Source: Ornithodoros turicata
Lineage: Eukaryota > Arthropoda > Arachnida > Ixodida > Argasidae
Assembly: GCF_037126465.1 (NCBI RefSeq)
Contig: NC_088201.1
Span: forward strand, 192,226,031-192,290,030
Length of the DNA: 64,000 bases
Direction of reading: 5' to 3'
The notes beneath the pieces are model-generated. The model was not told the DNA's origin. It did not search any database and saw only the letters and a program-made list of their open reading frames with translations. A program made the position numbers and the translations under genes. Below are positions 12,149 through 22,946 of this stretch, one piece after another. Numbering within the stretch: the first letter of the stretch is position 1; every line of letters starts with the position of its first letter.

Positions 12149-12702
12149 AGTTTCCCCGGGAAAGTTTCGGCAGCGGCGACCATGCCATCTGCATGCGCCC
12201 ATTGTTTACGTATGATAGCTTACGCACACATCGCTCTCTTCCCAGCATGCCTTTCGCCTGTTCGTTGCTAAGACGCACAGCAACTCCGCTATCGGACGAC
12301 AGTCGGCCTCCTCCTCACGCAATTGCTCCGCGCCAAAATTGGCACCGTCTTCTGCCAGCACAGTCTCGAACAACTGCGGTGTGGGTGGGTGGGGGGTGGG
12401 TGGGGGGGGGCGCTAGTTCCCCCCCGGACTCCCCCCCCACGTGTAATATGTACTGACCTAGCCTAACCTCACTACACTTCGTTTAGTGAGGAAAACTAAG
12501 CTGTAGGGCTGATGCGTTGGAGTACCACAAATGATACCCGTCGAGATCTAGTGCTTTCATCGTGCATTCTTGTCAACGAGCGAGAGGGAACAGGCGAAAT
12601 GCATGCTGGGAAGAGTGCGAGGTGTGCGTAAGCTGGCATAGGTAAACAATGGGCGCATGGCGATGACATGGTCGCCTCTGCCGAAACTTTCCCGGGGAAA
12701 CT
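12149..12702. mobile_element. Fold-back MITE with ~115-bp inverted arms
   Basis: The arm 12149-12264, starting AGTTTCCCCGGGAAAGTTTC, is inverted at about 12588-12702 with scattered differences. Both arms carry GCGCCCATTGTTTAC and CTTCCCAGCATGC. The 320-bp centre has G- and C-homopolymer-rich sequence (12380-12440) and a TGACCTAGCCTAACCTCACT string shared with 61100. No open frame has domains. The target duplication is not clear. Confidence 0.8.
12365..12445. repeat. G-run/C-run low-complexity tract
   Basis: GGGTGGGTGGGGGGTGGGTG-type sequence is followed within 30 bases by C-runs. The G-runs could form a quadruplex, and the two halves could also pair with each other. It lies in the loop of the fold-back MITE. 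Confidence 0.6.
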
Positions 12703-12747
12703 TAAAATCCAGAAACTACGCACGAAAAAAAAAAAAATGTAGAACAT

Positions 12748-13529
12748 GGCCCGCTTGCACGAAACAATCCTAAGTGTAGCACTTGGCAAGTGTTGCACTA
12801 ACGCGTTAGTGCACTAAGTTTAGGATTGCGGTTAAGTGGCTTGCACGAACACTTTGACGACCGCCCTAAGTCAAGTATTCTAAAGTGGATCGTGGCTACG
12901 AGCAGTAGCAGTTTTCGGAGACTCTCATTGGTAGAAAGAGAACTTCCGGAGTTCATCCCAGGAAGTCGTGCGTCACGGCATGTTTGGATTCTGGGAAGTC
13001 GTCTGCTTCTGCCGTCGCACGTAAACAGTTTGTAGAACCAAAATAAGGTATTGTACTATCATTGTAGCTGCAAGAACGAGTTAGGTCACTTGTTGCGTGC
13101 TTTTGTTAAATAAAATAAAGCCTGTGGCCCAAAATATGTCTCGAATTGCTCGATGATTGGGAACTTATCGCCAACGGCAGTGCCGGTGAGAGGCACTTCG
13201 CGTGCGGCGATCATTTTGAGAGATGTTGCTAACGAAAAGCACAACACGTACGGCACCCACAGCATAAAAAAATGAGACGTTTTTAGTATTGCGAGGAAAA
13301 TGCGTACTGTATTGCGAGATACAGTTGGGGCCAACGACAAATCTTCGATACACGGTTCATAGCGGCCGACATGTTAGTCCTAAGCTTTAGTGCGGTAGTT
13401 TAGGGTGCTCCTAGGACCCTTGGCCAGCGTCCTAAACTGCGCGGAGCGAGCGCCACCACTTTAGTGTTGTAAAAGTTTCGTGCAAGCCACTTATGGCTCC
13501 GGCACTACACTAAGTGGGGAACTCGTTAA
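12748..13529. mobile_element. Left part of a split MITE with GGCCCGCTTGCACGAAAC end
   Basis: The end at 12748-12765 is inverted at 24758-24775, and both are followed inward by related CYTAGTGTA-type sequence. The simplest reading is one small MITE. It was first interrupted by a TA-flanked relative (12835-13491) and then split by the 11.2-kb TTAA element. GCACTAACGCGTTAGTGC at about 12795-12812 is an internal palindrome. The target duplication was not determined. Confidence 0.6.
12835..13491. mobile_element. Nested 657-bp MITE with TA target duplication
   Basis: The element starts AGTGGCTTGCACGAA and ends with the complement TTCGTGCAAGCCACT, apart from one extra T in the right copy's A/T run. 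It is flanked by TA at 12833-12834 and 13492-13493. It shares the core GCTTGCACGAA with the MITE it interrupts, so the two are related families. No transposase is encoded. Confidence 0.72.
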
Positions 13530-13545
13530 GAGGACATACCACCCC

Positions 13546-13858
13546 CTGTTTTCTATGTGAACTTTGCATAGGTTTTGTGGCTGAACTACGAGACAGATCG
13601 TATTGCGGAAACCTTCATTGGAAAGGTGACGTCAAGATCTCTTAACTCTGGGAACTGAAATATCGCTCTAGCGTTGTAATTTTTTTTTACGGACCCCTGA
13701 AGGTGGGAACCCCTCTGTTTTCTATGTGAACTTTGCATAGGTTTTGTGGCTGAACTACGAGACAGATCGGAATGCGGAAACTTTCATCGGAAAGGTGACG
13801 TCAAGACATCTTAACTCTGGGAACTGAAATATCGCTCTAGCGTTGTAATTTTTTTTAA
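13546..13858. repeat. Subterminal tandem duplication, 169-bp period
   Basis: About 144 bases from CTGTTTTCTATGTGAACTTT to GCGTTGTAATTTTTTTT occur at 13546-13689 and again at 13715-13858 with few differences. It lies just inside the left end of the TTAA element, where transposons often carry subterminal transposase-binding repeats. That role is inferred. Confidence 0.85.
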
Positions 13859-14049
13859 AAAAAGAAAAAGAAATGAATTTTGTCGCTACAGCTTCAAAAA
13901 ATCCAAATAAATAAATGAAAGCAAATAAAAACAATCCGCTTCTGAGGTTAACCGGGGACATGTTTCAGGATTCAAATGACGCGTTTTTTGTGTGTTTTTA
14001 GCATTCTGTTTTTCCGAAAAAGAATTAAAAGTGAGTACAGGCATGCATC

Positions 14050-14283
14050 CAAGGCGTTTACCACTGATTCCGGAAGGTGGCGCCGTCCGCTCGCAGCGCC
14101 CGAACGTAGTCCGCTCGTAACCATCCGCGTATTGCGCAGCAGCTGATCGGCGTCCGTGGTTTCGGCGGTTCGTCCTGAAGTGACCAATTCGTGGCTAAGT
14201 TACGCGTTTTTTTCACTTTCTTGTCCTGTTCATTTGCTCTCTGTCCTTGTGTGTTTTCTGCGTGTTCATAGTATTTACCCATT
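14050..14283 (+). promoter_or_regulatory. Probable promoter/5' untranslated region of the transposase-YqaJ gene
   Basis: Local CpG content rises sharply at 14075-14205 compared with the AT-rich flanks, and then the sequence runs as open leader to the ATG at 14284. No TATA box is obvious. The call rests only on position and composition. Confidence 0.35.
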
Positions 14284-17200
14284 ATGGCTCGAAGTCACGT
14301 CTACGGACAACGGAAACGTAAGAAGAAGGACTTTGCGAATTTACGTGGTAGAGGCAGGCATGTGACGGAGCCTGCGGATTTGAGAGATTTTGGTAATGCA
14401 GGATGCTCCAGCCGTGCTGTTCCCAGTGATCGTTGCACTTCGACGACTCCACATCGCGCAGATACCCTTGTAGGCTCAACCTTTGGTGGTAGTGTTGTTC
14501 CTCAAACTGTAACTGATGCCGGTCGGAATGCTTGTTTCGCTTCGAGCACAAGCGAAATTCGTCCTTCAAATTCGTCATTTGCTGATTCAGCTGAGGTAGA
14601 TAATGTAGTCCCCTGCAGTTCAGGTTGTGACGAGCTTGCCGGTTCCAGAGCAAGTCCCGTTCCAATCACTGCCGCTGTTACACCCAGTCGATCTTCATCT
14701 TTCGATACTGGCAATGTTCACCAGACACAGAGTCAGCGCACAAGCAGTGTGAATGGTCGGCGTATAGTGGAGATTGATCACTTCTTCTCGTCTTTGCAAA
14801 GTTTGTCGGTACATAGTCCGTTTGGTTGCGGCCTGGCTGACATGGAAATTGTATCAGAACATCGGCGAGGTCTGTGTAGCTCTTTCAGTTTGAAGTGCAG
14901 GATGTGTCTGAGGAAAGATGTAGTCACAACAGAGGCACCAGTTGATCAACTTGTTCAACAACGCATGGACGTCAATTCCTCAGCAGTGAACGGTATCGTG
15001 TCTATAGGTTCTGGTTTCTCAGGCCTTCGCGAGCTCCTAGGTGCTCTGGACATACCCGGCATGGCTGGTAGCACGTACAGTAAGTATCAGGATATTGTTG
15101 CTAAAGGAATCGACGAAACAGCTTGGGAAGAAATAAGAAAAGCAGGCATTGAGGAAGCTCGGTTAGCTAGGGAGGCTGGGGACGTCGATGCTGACGGTTT
15201 TCCTATAATTACGGTCGTTGCCGATGGTGCTTGGTGCAAACGTTCATACAAGAACAAGTACGACGCTCTTTCTGGCTTGGTAAGTAAAAATTTTTATCTA
15301 CACTTAATAAAGGTGCCCGAAAAAGGAGGATTTATCTTGCACACCGCTTGGCAGACGGGATATACAGGAAGTCTGTGCCCACCATTTGTGGAAAGAACAC
15401 TATGAGCATTTATTTGGAGGAAAAAGTTGACCCCTCTGGTGCTATTAGTGGCACTGCTGTCTTTTGGTAAACACACTTTCTAGAGTGGTATACATCCTGT
15501 GGCATTAATTCGTATGATACGCGTACAAATGCATAATTCCTCGAAACATTGTCATTGGGGGTAGAGTTTTGTGGAATACAATCCTGACATTTTATCGTTT
15601 TTGCAGGCTGTAATTGTTGGGTACCGCACAAAGAAAGTACTGTTCCTAGGCGTCCGGAACAAATTTTGTACACTGTGCGCAAGTTCCAAGGCAGGGTCGA
15701 GCCCAAAAAAGCATCTGTGCTTCAAGAACTGGGACAGCAGCTCTACCAGTATGGAGAAGGATATCGTCGTTGAAGGCTTCAGGCGCAGCATTGAGTTGCA
15801 CGGGGTAAAGTACTTGCAGTTGATCGCTGACGGTGATTCGAGCACATACAAGTCAATTCTTGAAGCTGCACCGTACCAGCATCAGGTAGTTCAGAAGGTA
15901 GAATGTCGCAACCACCTTCTTCGAAACTATGTAAGTCGTCTTCGAGATGTTGCTTTGGCAAAGAGAACAACCCCCATTCCCCCATCGTTGAAGAAGCTAC
16001 TTCTGGATAATGCTGTTCGACTAAGAGTTGGAGTTGCTAGGGCTATTCACTATCGCAAAGAGCAGGCCGAGTTCAGCAAACAAGATCAGATTCGGAACCT
16101 GGTGGCTGATATCCGTAATGGGCCACTCCATGTGTTCGGCGACCACGCAAAATGTGCGGGTTACTTTTGCAGTGGTCCAAAAGAAGGGGGAGTCAATCAC
16201 GTCCCAGAGCTCAGGAAATGCGGACTTTTCAATGAAATCCTTGTAGCGATGAGTCGTTTGGCAAACAATGGTAGCAGCTTGATCCTTGACGTTAACAATA
16301 ATGCTGCAGAACATTTCAATTCTCTCGTTGCAAAGTTTTCTGGCGGTAAAAGAATAAACTTTTCCCAGAGGGGATCATTCGGAATGCGGGCTTCAGGAGC
16401 TGTCGTGTCTTTCAACTCTAAGCAGTACCATCGTGCTCTACATAAGGCAGTGTACAACACCAGCCCTGGGAAGTATGCAAAAATTATGCTGAAGCGTAAA
16501 GCAGCTGTTCGTGCTGCTTGCATAAGGCATCGGAGTTCTGGGGCTGCTCGCTGTAAGCGTTCACTTGAAGGTGCGCCTTGCAAGCGTGCTTCCAGCGACA
16601 ACCACTATGGTTCCATAGTGGATGCTCCAGACATGAACCACGATGACTATGTTGAAGCTGCTGCGGCGTACAAGGATTCCCTTGTGCTCTCCCAACCAGA
16701 TGCAGAGCAGCTCGAGGCTGATACTCGAGGTCAAGAAGGGAGAACTTTGTGGATGCAGGAGAGGCGAAAGCGACTCACCGCTTCTAATTTTGGCAAGGTA
16801 TGCAAGATGCGAGATGCAACGAGCAGTGCAAGTACTGTTCGTTCCTTGCTCTATGGTCATTTTGACACTGAGGCTCTCCGATATGGTCGCGACACTGAGC
16901 CCATTGCAATTGCTAAGCTGCAGGATGAGTTAGGGGTGACTGTTTCACCATGCGGCCTTGTTGTTGATCAGGAGTTTGCATACCTTGCTGCAACACCTGA
17001 TGGGCTTGTCGGTGATGACACTGTCGTGGAAGTGAAGTGGCCTTATTCGGCTCGGCCCCTTACCCCTGTGGAGGGAGTGCGGGCAAAAAAAATCACCTTT
17101 TGCACTATTGATAACTCTGGTAATATTTCGTTGAAGGAAAACCATGACTACCACTATCAGGTGCAGGGACAGCTCCACATCACTCGACGTCAGTTTTGTC

Positions 17201-17487
17201 TTTTTGTGGTATATTCTGGCGAGGAAATTTTTGTCCAGAAGATCGAGAGAAATGATGGCTTCTGGAGCAAAATGATTGGCCACCTTCAACTGTTCTACTC
17301 GCATAGCCTTCTACCGGAGTTGGTTGACCCTCGTCAGTCCCGTGGGCTGCAGCTCAGAGATAACAAGAAGAGTGACCATCAGGTTGCCTCGCTCTGTGAT
17401 GCCGCCAAAACAACTTCCAATCAGGGCGATTCATCCAGAAAGAGACGGAAGACTGGTAAAGATAACTCACCTGCCGCTGTTCTGTAA
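14284..17487 (+). CDS. Transposase fused to YqaJ-type PD-(D/E)xK nuclease, two exons, 958 aa
   Basis: Exon 1 is 14284-15279 (332 codons) and exon 2 is 15607-17487. They are joined in phase 0 across a 327-bp intron with TTG|GTAAGT donor and TTTTTGCAG acceptor. The N-terminus is basic (QRKRKKK, residues 9-15), likely for nuclear entry or DNA binding. Residues ~245-620 look like a Mutator/Kolobok-type transposase: Asp314 in DGAW, Asp407 and Asp409 in ADGDSS, Cys432-x2-His435 in ECRNH, a CxxC pair (353-356), an H-x2-C-x4-C group at 512-520, and candidate third acidic residue Glu567 in NNNAAEHFN. Residues ~712-905 match the YqaJ/lambda-exonuclease fold: LTASNFGK, Glu763, Asp797 in PDG, Glu807-x-Lys809 in EVKWP and the Gln-rich YHYQVQGQL. 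RKRRK near the end is a second basic signal. No stop or frameshift is seen. It could be an active transposon gene or a domesticated one. The nuclease role (end processing or recombination) is inferred. Confidence 0.8.
15280..15606 (+). other. Intron of the transposase-YqaJ gene
   Basis: The donor GTAAGTA at 15280 and acceptor CGTTTTTGCAG ending at 15606 are both near consensus. Reading through the donor gives 42 residues and a stop at 15403-15405. The residues across the join (DALSGL then AVIVGYRTKK) make a continuous conserved-looking block, which supports the splice. Confidence 0.85.
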
Positions 17488-17841
17488 TTATGGCTAGACT
17501 GTGGATTTACGTGTCATTTAGTTTGTGCGGCTCCACCTTTGCCAAGTGTTTTAATGCATATTCATCCATTTTGCTTCATAATTTACTGAATGTTTTTCCA
17601 TATACATGTCTTCGACTTTGGCTCAGGCTGCATATCTTCACGTTTGTGTTTCATATTTAAGTTACCTTTTTCCATTTTTACTGTGCATATCTGTGCATAT
17701 TTTTCAATTTTCCTAAATATTTATATTAATATATTTCTATGTATAAATCCACAGACTAGTCGTGCGATGCTTGTCATATTTTAAACATGGCGTAAGAGTG
17801 TGAAATCTGAATCCAGCCATCAGCACGTGAGGATCTAGGTA
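17488..17841 (+). other. Putative 3' untranslated region, AT-rich
   Basis: AT-rich sequence follows the stop codon, with TATTAATATATT at about 17722-17733. No canonical AATAAA is close. The first good AATAAA on this strand is at about 19047, beyond the tandem repeats. Confidence 0.4.
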
Positions 17842-18206
17842 TGAGAATGGTGCACAATCTCCCAACCGTAGAACCGTCTTCCCCGGCATTGTTGAAACAC
17901 GTCCACACGTTGATGCTATATGTGTGAGGCCATCATGGTATTCTACCTTGGCTTGAGTGTATGAAGATATAGCAAAGCTGTCCCCAAACCGTCGTTCTTC
18001 CCAGGCATGGTTGAAACACGTCCACACGTTGATGCTACATGTGTGAGGCCATCATGGTATTCTGCCTTGGCTTGAGTTTATGAAGATATAGCAAAGCTGT
18101 CCCCAAACCGTCGTTCTTCCCAGGCATGGTTGAAACACGTCCACACGTTGATGCTATATGTGTGAGGCCATCACGGTATTCTACCTTTGCTTGAGTGTAT
18201 GAAAAT
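17842..18206. repeat. Three tandem copies of a 119-bp repeat
   Basis: GAAACACGTCCACACGTTGATGC begins near 17894, 18013 and 18132, with constant 119-bp spacing and a few substitutions per copy. A diverged fourth copy is visible at about 18325-18450, and fragments near 18825-18870. They lie downstream of the transposase-YqaJ stop codon and may be part of its 3' transcript or of the transposon body. Confidence 0.88.
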
Positions 18207-19879
18207 TGTGGAAAGAAACATGAATGGTATTCCTAGCACTTTTGAAGCTCCACCAGCCTGTTCAGATGTCGACATCCTGAGTATGAATCCATTTTGATAT
18301 TTTGACAAGGTCGGTAAGTATCATTGTGCAGAGCTGTCTCCCAACTGTCGCCAGTTCCCCGCATTGTTGAGCACGAGCAACATCCCAACATGTCGCTCTG
18401 CGTTACGTCCTCTTGCCATCTTGCCTTTACTTGGGTGTCATTTCAACATATGAAAATTGTATTTTCAGATTCAGGTATCCAGTACTACTGCAAATATGAT
18501 GGTCAGACGCCCAAAGGTCAAACTTCCTAAGTGTTACTGTCTTTACCTGTCATTTGAAAATTTCCTACTCTCTCCCTGATTATGAAGCACCTGCCCTTGC
18601 CAGTGTTGTACCTGGTTCAGCATTATGTGGCCAATGATGAATGGTGCCCTGTTGGACAGTTTTTTTTCCATAAACACACACTCTGAGGCTTTAGCTGCCA
18701 ACTGACAAGCATGGCAAAAGCAACTATCAGTTGCTACTTCATTGCTCAAAAAGGAAACTCGTTGCTGAGTAACACGTTCCAAGTTTTTACTATTCCCATA
18801 TTATGAACCTGGCTCTGTCCACCAGGATGCTATATGTTGATGCCGTATGTGCGAGACCTTCATGTCAAAGTGCGCCTACATGCAGCGGACTGTATGGTAC
18901 TTCATTATGTGTGTATGCCACATCGCCAATGATGAAATGTGCTGTTGGATACTGTATCCACGAATGAACATTCTGAGGCTACAAGCATGAGCTGATACGC
19001 ATAAGTAATGCAGAAAACGTGACGATGTATACATGCTGCGTTCTTCAATAAAATATCTCCAATCTACCAATAGTGAACACGTGCTACTGATTTCTTTTTA
19101 ATCTTTCGGGTGCTGGCTGTCTAGGATTTTCTGCTTGCAGTAATCTGTGAACCAGTGGTTACTAACAATGGCTATTGGTCACCTTGACCAGATTTCATCT
19201 GAAGAAAAACTTGAGACCGGGGGAACACTGCAAACACATCTGTACGGACCACAATACGAATTTGAGGAGAAATACATTTTTTCTCTTGAAAAGCTTGCTA
19301 TGAAGCATAATATATTTTATTAACCAAAATATATTGCACGAGTTGCACCCGTAGGAAAATACCCAGCCATCTCATTCAGGCTACAGTGGGCATCAGTGAC
19401 TCGCACTCATAGTGGCAAGCAATGCAGTAGTCTTTCAATTTCAAATTTCACACGCATTATCATGCACCACCTCGCTGTGTTTAGAGTTTCTGCTCCAGGA
19501 AATATCACGGGGAGGGGGGCATATGTGCCCTGGACCAACTTCTAAGGAAACTACTGGTCTCAGGGTGCCTAGGGTAACGAGCAGACAGCCCAGCCGGAAG
19601 CTGGCAGACGGCATGAAGCCATTACAAAATTTCCATCGGAATGATGATAGTTGTTTACAAAATTTTATCGGGCAGGTCTTGTGTATGATGTGGGCCATTT
19701 GTACACTAAGTATGCAATGGCAGGAGGAACAGGTTAGAAAAAGCTTTGACTACGTTGCTGCTGCTGACAGAAGTGAGCATAGGATTGGGGATCAGATGAC
19801 GTGGTTGTTATAATACAGCAGGTAACAGTGGTAACATTGTTCTGTGTCGTCATGACATGGCGGCTAAAATGGTGAGCGT
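18207..19879. other. No gene; possible polyadenylation signal near 19047
   Basis: Diverged copies of the 119-bp unit fade out by about 18870. CAATAAAATATCTCC at about 19046-19060 resembles a poly(A) signal for the plus-strand gene. The rest, up to the SGNH stop codon, has no recognised feature. Confidence 0.4.
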
Positions 19880-20979
19880 TCACCACGGTGAGCGCACAGG
19901 CCTGCATGCACTCGTGGGGTGTCCCTTAGCACGACACTCTTCACACGACTCCATTGGCTTGAGTACGATGCCACGACGCGGACCCGGTGCTTTCAGCCAT
20001 GGTCCGTAGCGTTTCACGAGGGCTGTGCGGAGGATGCCTGCTAGGCACGATAACCCCCGTCCCGTCGAAATGTGATAGCCATCCCGTGAAAGCATCCCCT
20101 CTTTCACCTCCTTGTTCCTGGTAAAGACCTTGTGCTGGAAAAGATATTTGAACATATATACGGAATGTTTTTGCAAACAGCACTTCACAAAGACAGCAAT
20201 ACAAATAAACCGGAATTCCTGGTAGGCATGTGCCAGTACTTCGTACGCATTTTATTTTCGGAAAAATTGCGCGATAAAAAGCAACTGGAAACTAGCTTTG
20301 TGATACTTGAATTACAAACAGGTACCGCATCAAGACCATCAACTGTTTGTAATTCAAGCACCACAAAGGTAGCCCCAGTTACTTTTTGTCGCACTGTTTT
20401 TCCAAAATTAACGAGCATTATAAAATACCTGCCATGACCACCAGGAAGTTCCAGAGTTAGCGTTCGAGAAGCGACTACTCACGTCAATGCTCAACACCGT
20501 AGCGTCACCGGCACGGACAGCTGGAATCGTGCGCAGCATCGCGTTATATCCCTGAATTGTGCCAGAAAGTTCAGGCCGCCTTGTCTGTGGCATCAGCTTA
20601 TACAGGAATATATGCTCCGCGTAGCCTTTCGCCACCTCAACGGTATCCTGTGAAAGAAGACCATTCATGGAAATGAATCTTCCCTGGCGTGTCAGAGGAA
20701 ATGGGTTTTAGCAGCACAGAGATTGAAATCGTTGCAATCTGTACTTACTGAGACTTCCCGCAAAACAGCTGCGGCACTCTTCCCATCCTGGATATCGTTG
20801 CCACCGATATACATGACGATCCAGTCTACTGCTAGGTGCAGTCGATGGATTTTTTCTCTCAGACGGGCCGCTGTAGCTCCGGGATAGCTAAAAGTGACGA
20901 TTTCCACGTCAGAGTCTACGAACAGCCTGTCGCGCGTCATAAACTTCAGCTGGCTACTGCCAACCAACGCGCCTTTCAT
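19880..20979 (-). CDS. SGNH-hydrolase-like protein with CCHC zinc knuckle, three exons, 216 aa
   Basis: The exons on the minus strand are 20979-20749 (77 codons), 20647-20483 (55 codons) and 20134-19880 (84 residues plus stop). All joins are phase 0, with donors GTAAGTAC and GTGAGTAG and acceptors TTCTTTCACAG and CTTTTCCAG. The SGNH/GDSL-esterase blocks are in order: Ser in GSSQLKF (residues 7-13, GSS in place of GDS), Gly-Asn in YIGGNDIQDG (57-66), and the Asp-x2-His dyad in SRDGYHIS (148-155). Near the C-terminus CEECRAKGHPTSAC is a CCHC zinc knuckle (C-x2-C-x4-H-x4-C), suggesting nucleic-acid binding. An in-frame stop lies just upstream of the ATG at 20979. The gene is convergent with the transposase-YqaJ gene and lies inside the same TTAA-bounded segment. 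Function is unknown. It may be transposon cargo or a captured host gene. Esterase domains with zinc fingers are also known in CR1-type LINE ORF1 proteins, but the introns argue against a simple retrocopy. Confidence 0.68.
20225..20440. repeat. Fold-back element within intron 2 of the SGNH gene
   Basis: CTTGAATTACAAACAG is perfectly inverted around a 21-base loop at about 20310-20360. Imperfect pairing extends outward on both sides through AAAAAGYAACTGG and GGAAAAA for at least 65 bases per arm. It lies entirely between the exon 2 donor and exon 3 acceptor, so splicing would remove it. Confidence 0.78.
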
Positions 20980-22938
20980 CGTTTACGTTTCTCTGGGATC
21001 ACAATGCGTTGTGCGGCGAACTGCAAAGTCAGTTGATCTCCGAAGAAGCTGCAAGGGAGAACCATGCGTGCGTCTGTGGCGTGCGCGAGACGCAGTTGGC
21101 GCCGTTGCGTAGTCCTCCTCTCCACAGCTGTCTGGTCGTCTGCTCGCTGAGGTCGACGCGACCACCAAGCCACCAAGCCTTTGGCAGCCCGCTCGTGCAG
21201 ACGCGGATGTTATGTGACGGGGCCCACACAACAAACCCATCGCGTGCAAAAATATAAATAAAATCAAATGCGTTTGTGGTGTTTTGCACATTGGTTTAGG
21301 GCCTTATGGACCAGCAAAACCAAATATAGTGGGATGACCGTGAGGGTGGGGACGTTTGCCACAAGATTTCGCGGCACGCTACCCAAACCCGGATTTATTT
21401 GTCATGAGCATTCTGCATGTATTCCTAAGAATCCTTCGCTGTAGTGGGACGATCATATGTTTAAACACTAAAAACAACAAATTATTTATCGAGCGGTCAA
21501 AAGCTTCCTTTTATGAACTGTATATGCACCGCGGAAAGGATGGAAATTCGCCTGCGATCTCTGACGGTGAAAATGAAATCATAGTTCGATTGCCGCGGAA
21601 ATAAACACTTTCTTTTATTTTTGAATCGGATAGTCCGCAATTGATGCAAACTACACTATGATAAACAGTCGCGTCCGAAATATCGAATATTCAGACAAAC
21701 AATTCAACACGTCAGCCTGAACAGACTGGAAGACAGGTTGCTTTATCTTGGAATTATGAAATTTTTATCGTGGTTGAGGAAGGCCCGGCTAGCATTAAAC
21801 CCCATAAAAAAGTAACAACAATACAGTGAAGGAAGTAACAAATCGATACCTGCCGTCTGCACGCACACTGTATCACGAAATTGGCCAAATCCGGCGGCCA
21901 TTTACTCAAAATCGCCGCCAAAATTTTGGCACGATTTTCGGGTATGTTATGGAGCTATCCTTCCCGAGAACACAGAAAGAAAATTGGAATGGACAAATGG
22001 GACTGGCCATCGGGCCCGCTGCGAGCCTGGGGAACACTTAGAGCAGAGGTGGGTTTGGATAGGGCCTCAGTATAGAAATATTGGTGTATGGGCAGGGCAC
22101 GGGCCTAAAAATCCGGCCCATGCAGTGCTCTACCCCTTCTCAAGAGGCAACTACAGTGCCAAAATGCGCATGACCTGTGCATACGTGCACTGTTTGGTTT
22201 GTTTGATAGCTGAAGAAACTCGGGACGGGGGACAAGACAGCCGTTTCTATAGAAAAGCGCTATCACGCATTTTGTTTTCCCAAATGTTCGCGTAAGCCAG
22301 ACGGACACTTGGTAGTTCGACGAAATGGGCACTTGGACCGTATGACGTGCAACCCATTATTTGAGGGTGAAATCCATACCCGACCCCTAAATCCTCTGAC
22401 AAGACCCGCCACCCGCGCTCTACCAGAAAATGAAATCCACACCCAACCGGACCCGACCAGCAGGGGCTGCGGCGCCTTTGTTTACTTATTATTTGGTATG
22501 ATCTTTTCTCTTCGTTGTTGTTGCTGTAGCCGTTGCTTGTTCGTGGCCGACCCGCCAGCAGTGCTTGTGCCAAAAACGCTGCCCGCAACAGTCTCGCTAC
22601 CCGCGCGGGTGTCAATAATATCACGCGCAACCGACCCGCTACCCGCGGGAAACTCCAAACCGGGATCCGCACCGCAGGATAGAGCGTGTCGTGCAGAACC
22701 CTGCCTGCACTACGCCTGAAAACTCCGCACTTCGGCTTTCCTCTTGATCAGCGTCTCACTCTGCTTCACGGAGAGAGCGGTGTCGTGTGTACGCGGTTGC
22801 TCCTCTCTGGCTTTGTTGAAGGACGCTCCTTCTGCTGTTCAAACGCGCCCACCACGCCTGTGGGCCCCAACGTGTGTGAGTGCATGTGTGTGGAATTTTG
22901 AGTAGCAAGCCGTAGCCATCTGGCTGACATCTCCTAAC
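20980..22938. other. No gene; putative SGNH promoter side and ACCCGC-rich sequence
   Basis: Immediately upstream of the SGNH start (20980-21250) the sequence is CpG-rich, as expected for a promoter or leader, but no motif is decisive. At 22380-22680 ACCCGC/ACCCGA words recur irregularly. No domain-bearing frame is found. Confidence 0.4.
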
Positions 22939-22946
22939 CCCTATGT

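Noticed and set aside
22309..22719. 136-codon plus-strand frame
   Set aside because: Composed of repeated ACCCGC-type sequence. Overlapping frames are equally open on the opposite strand.
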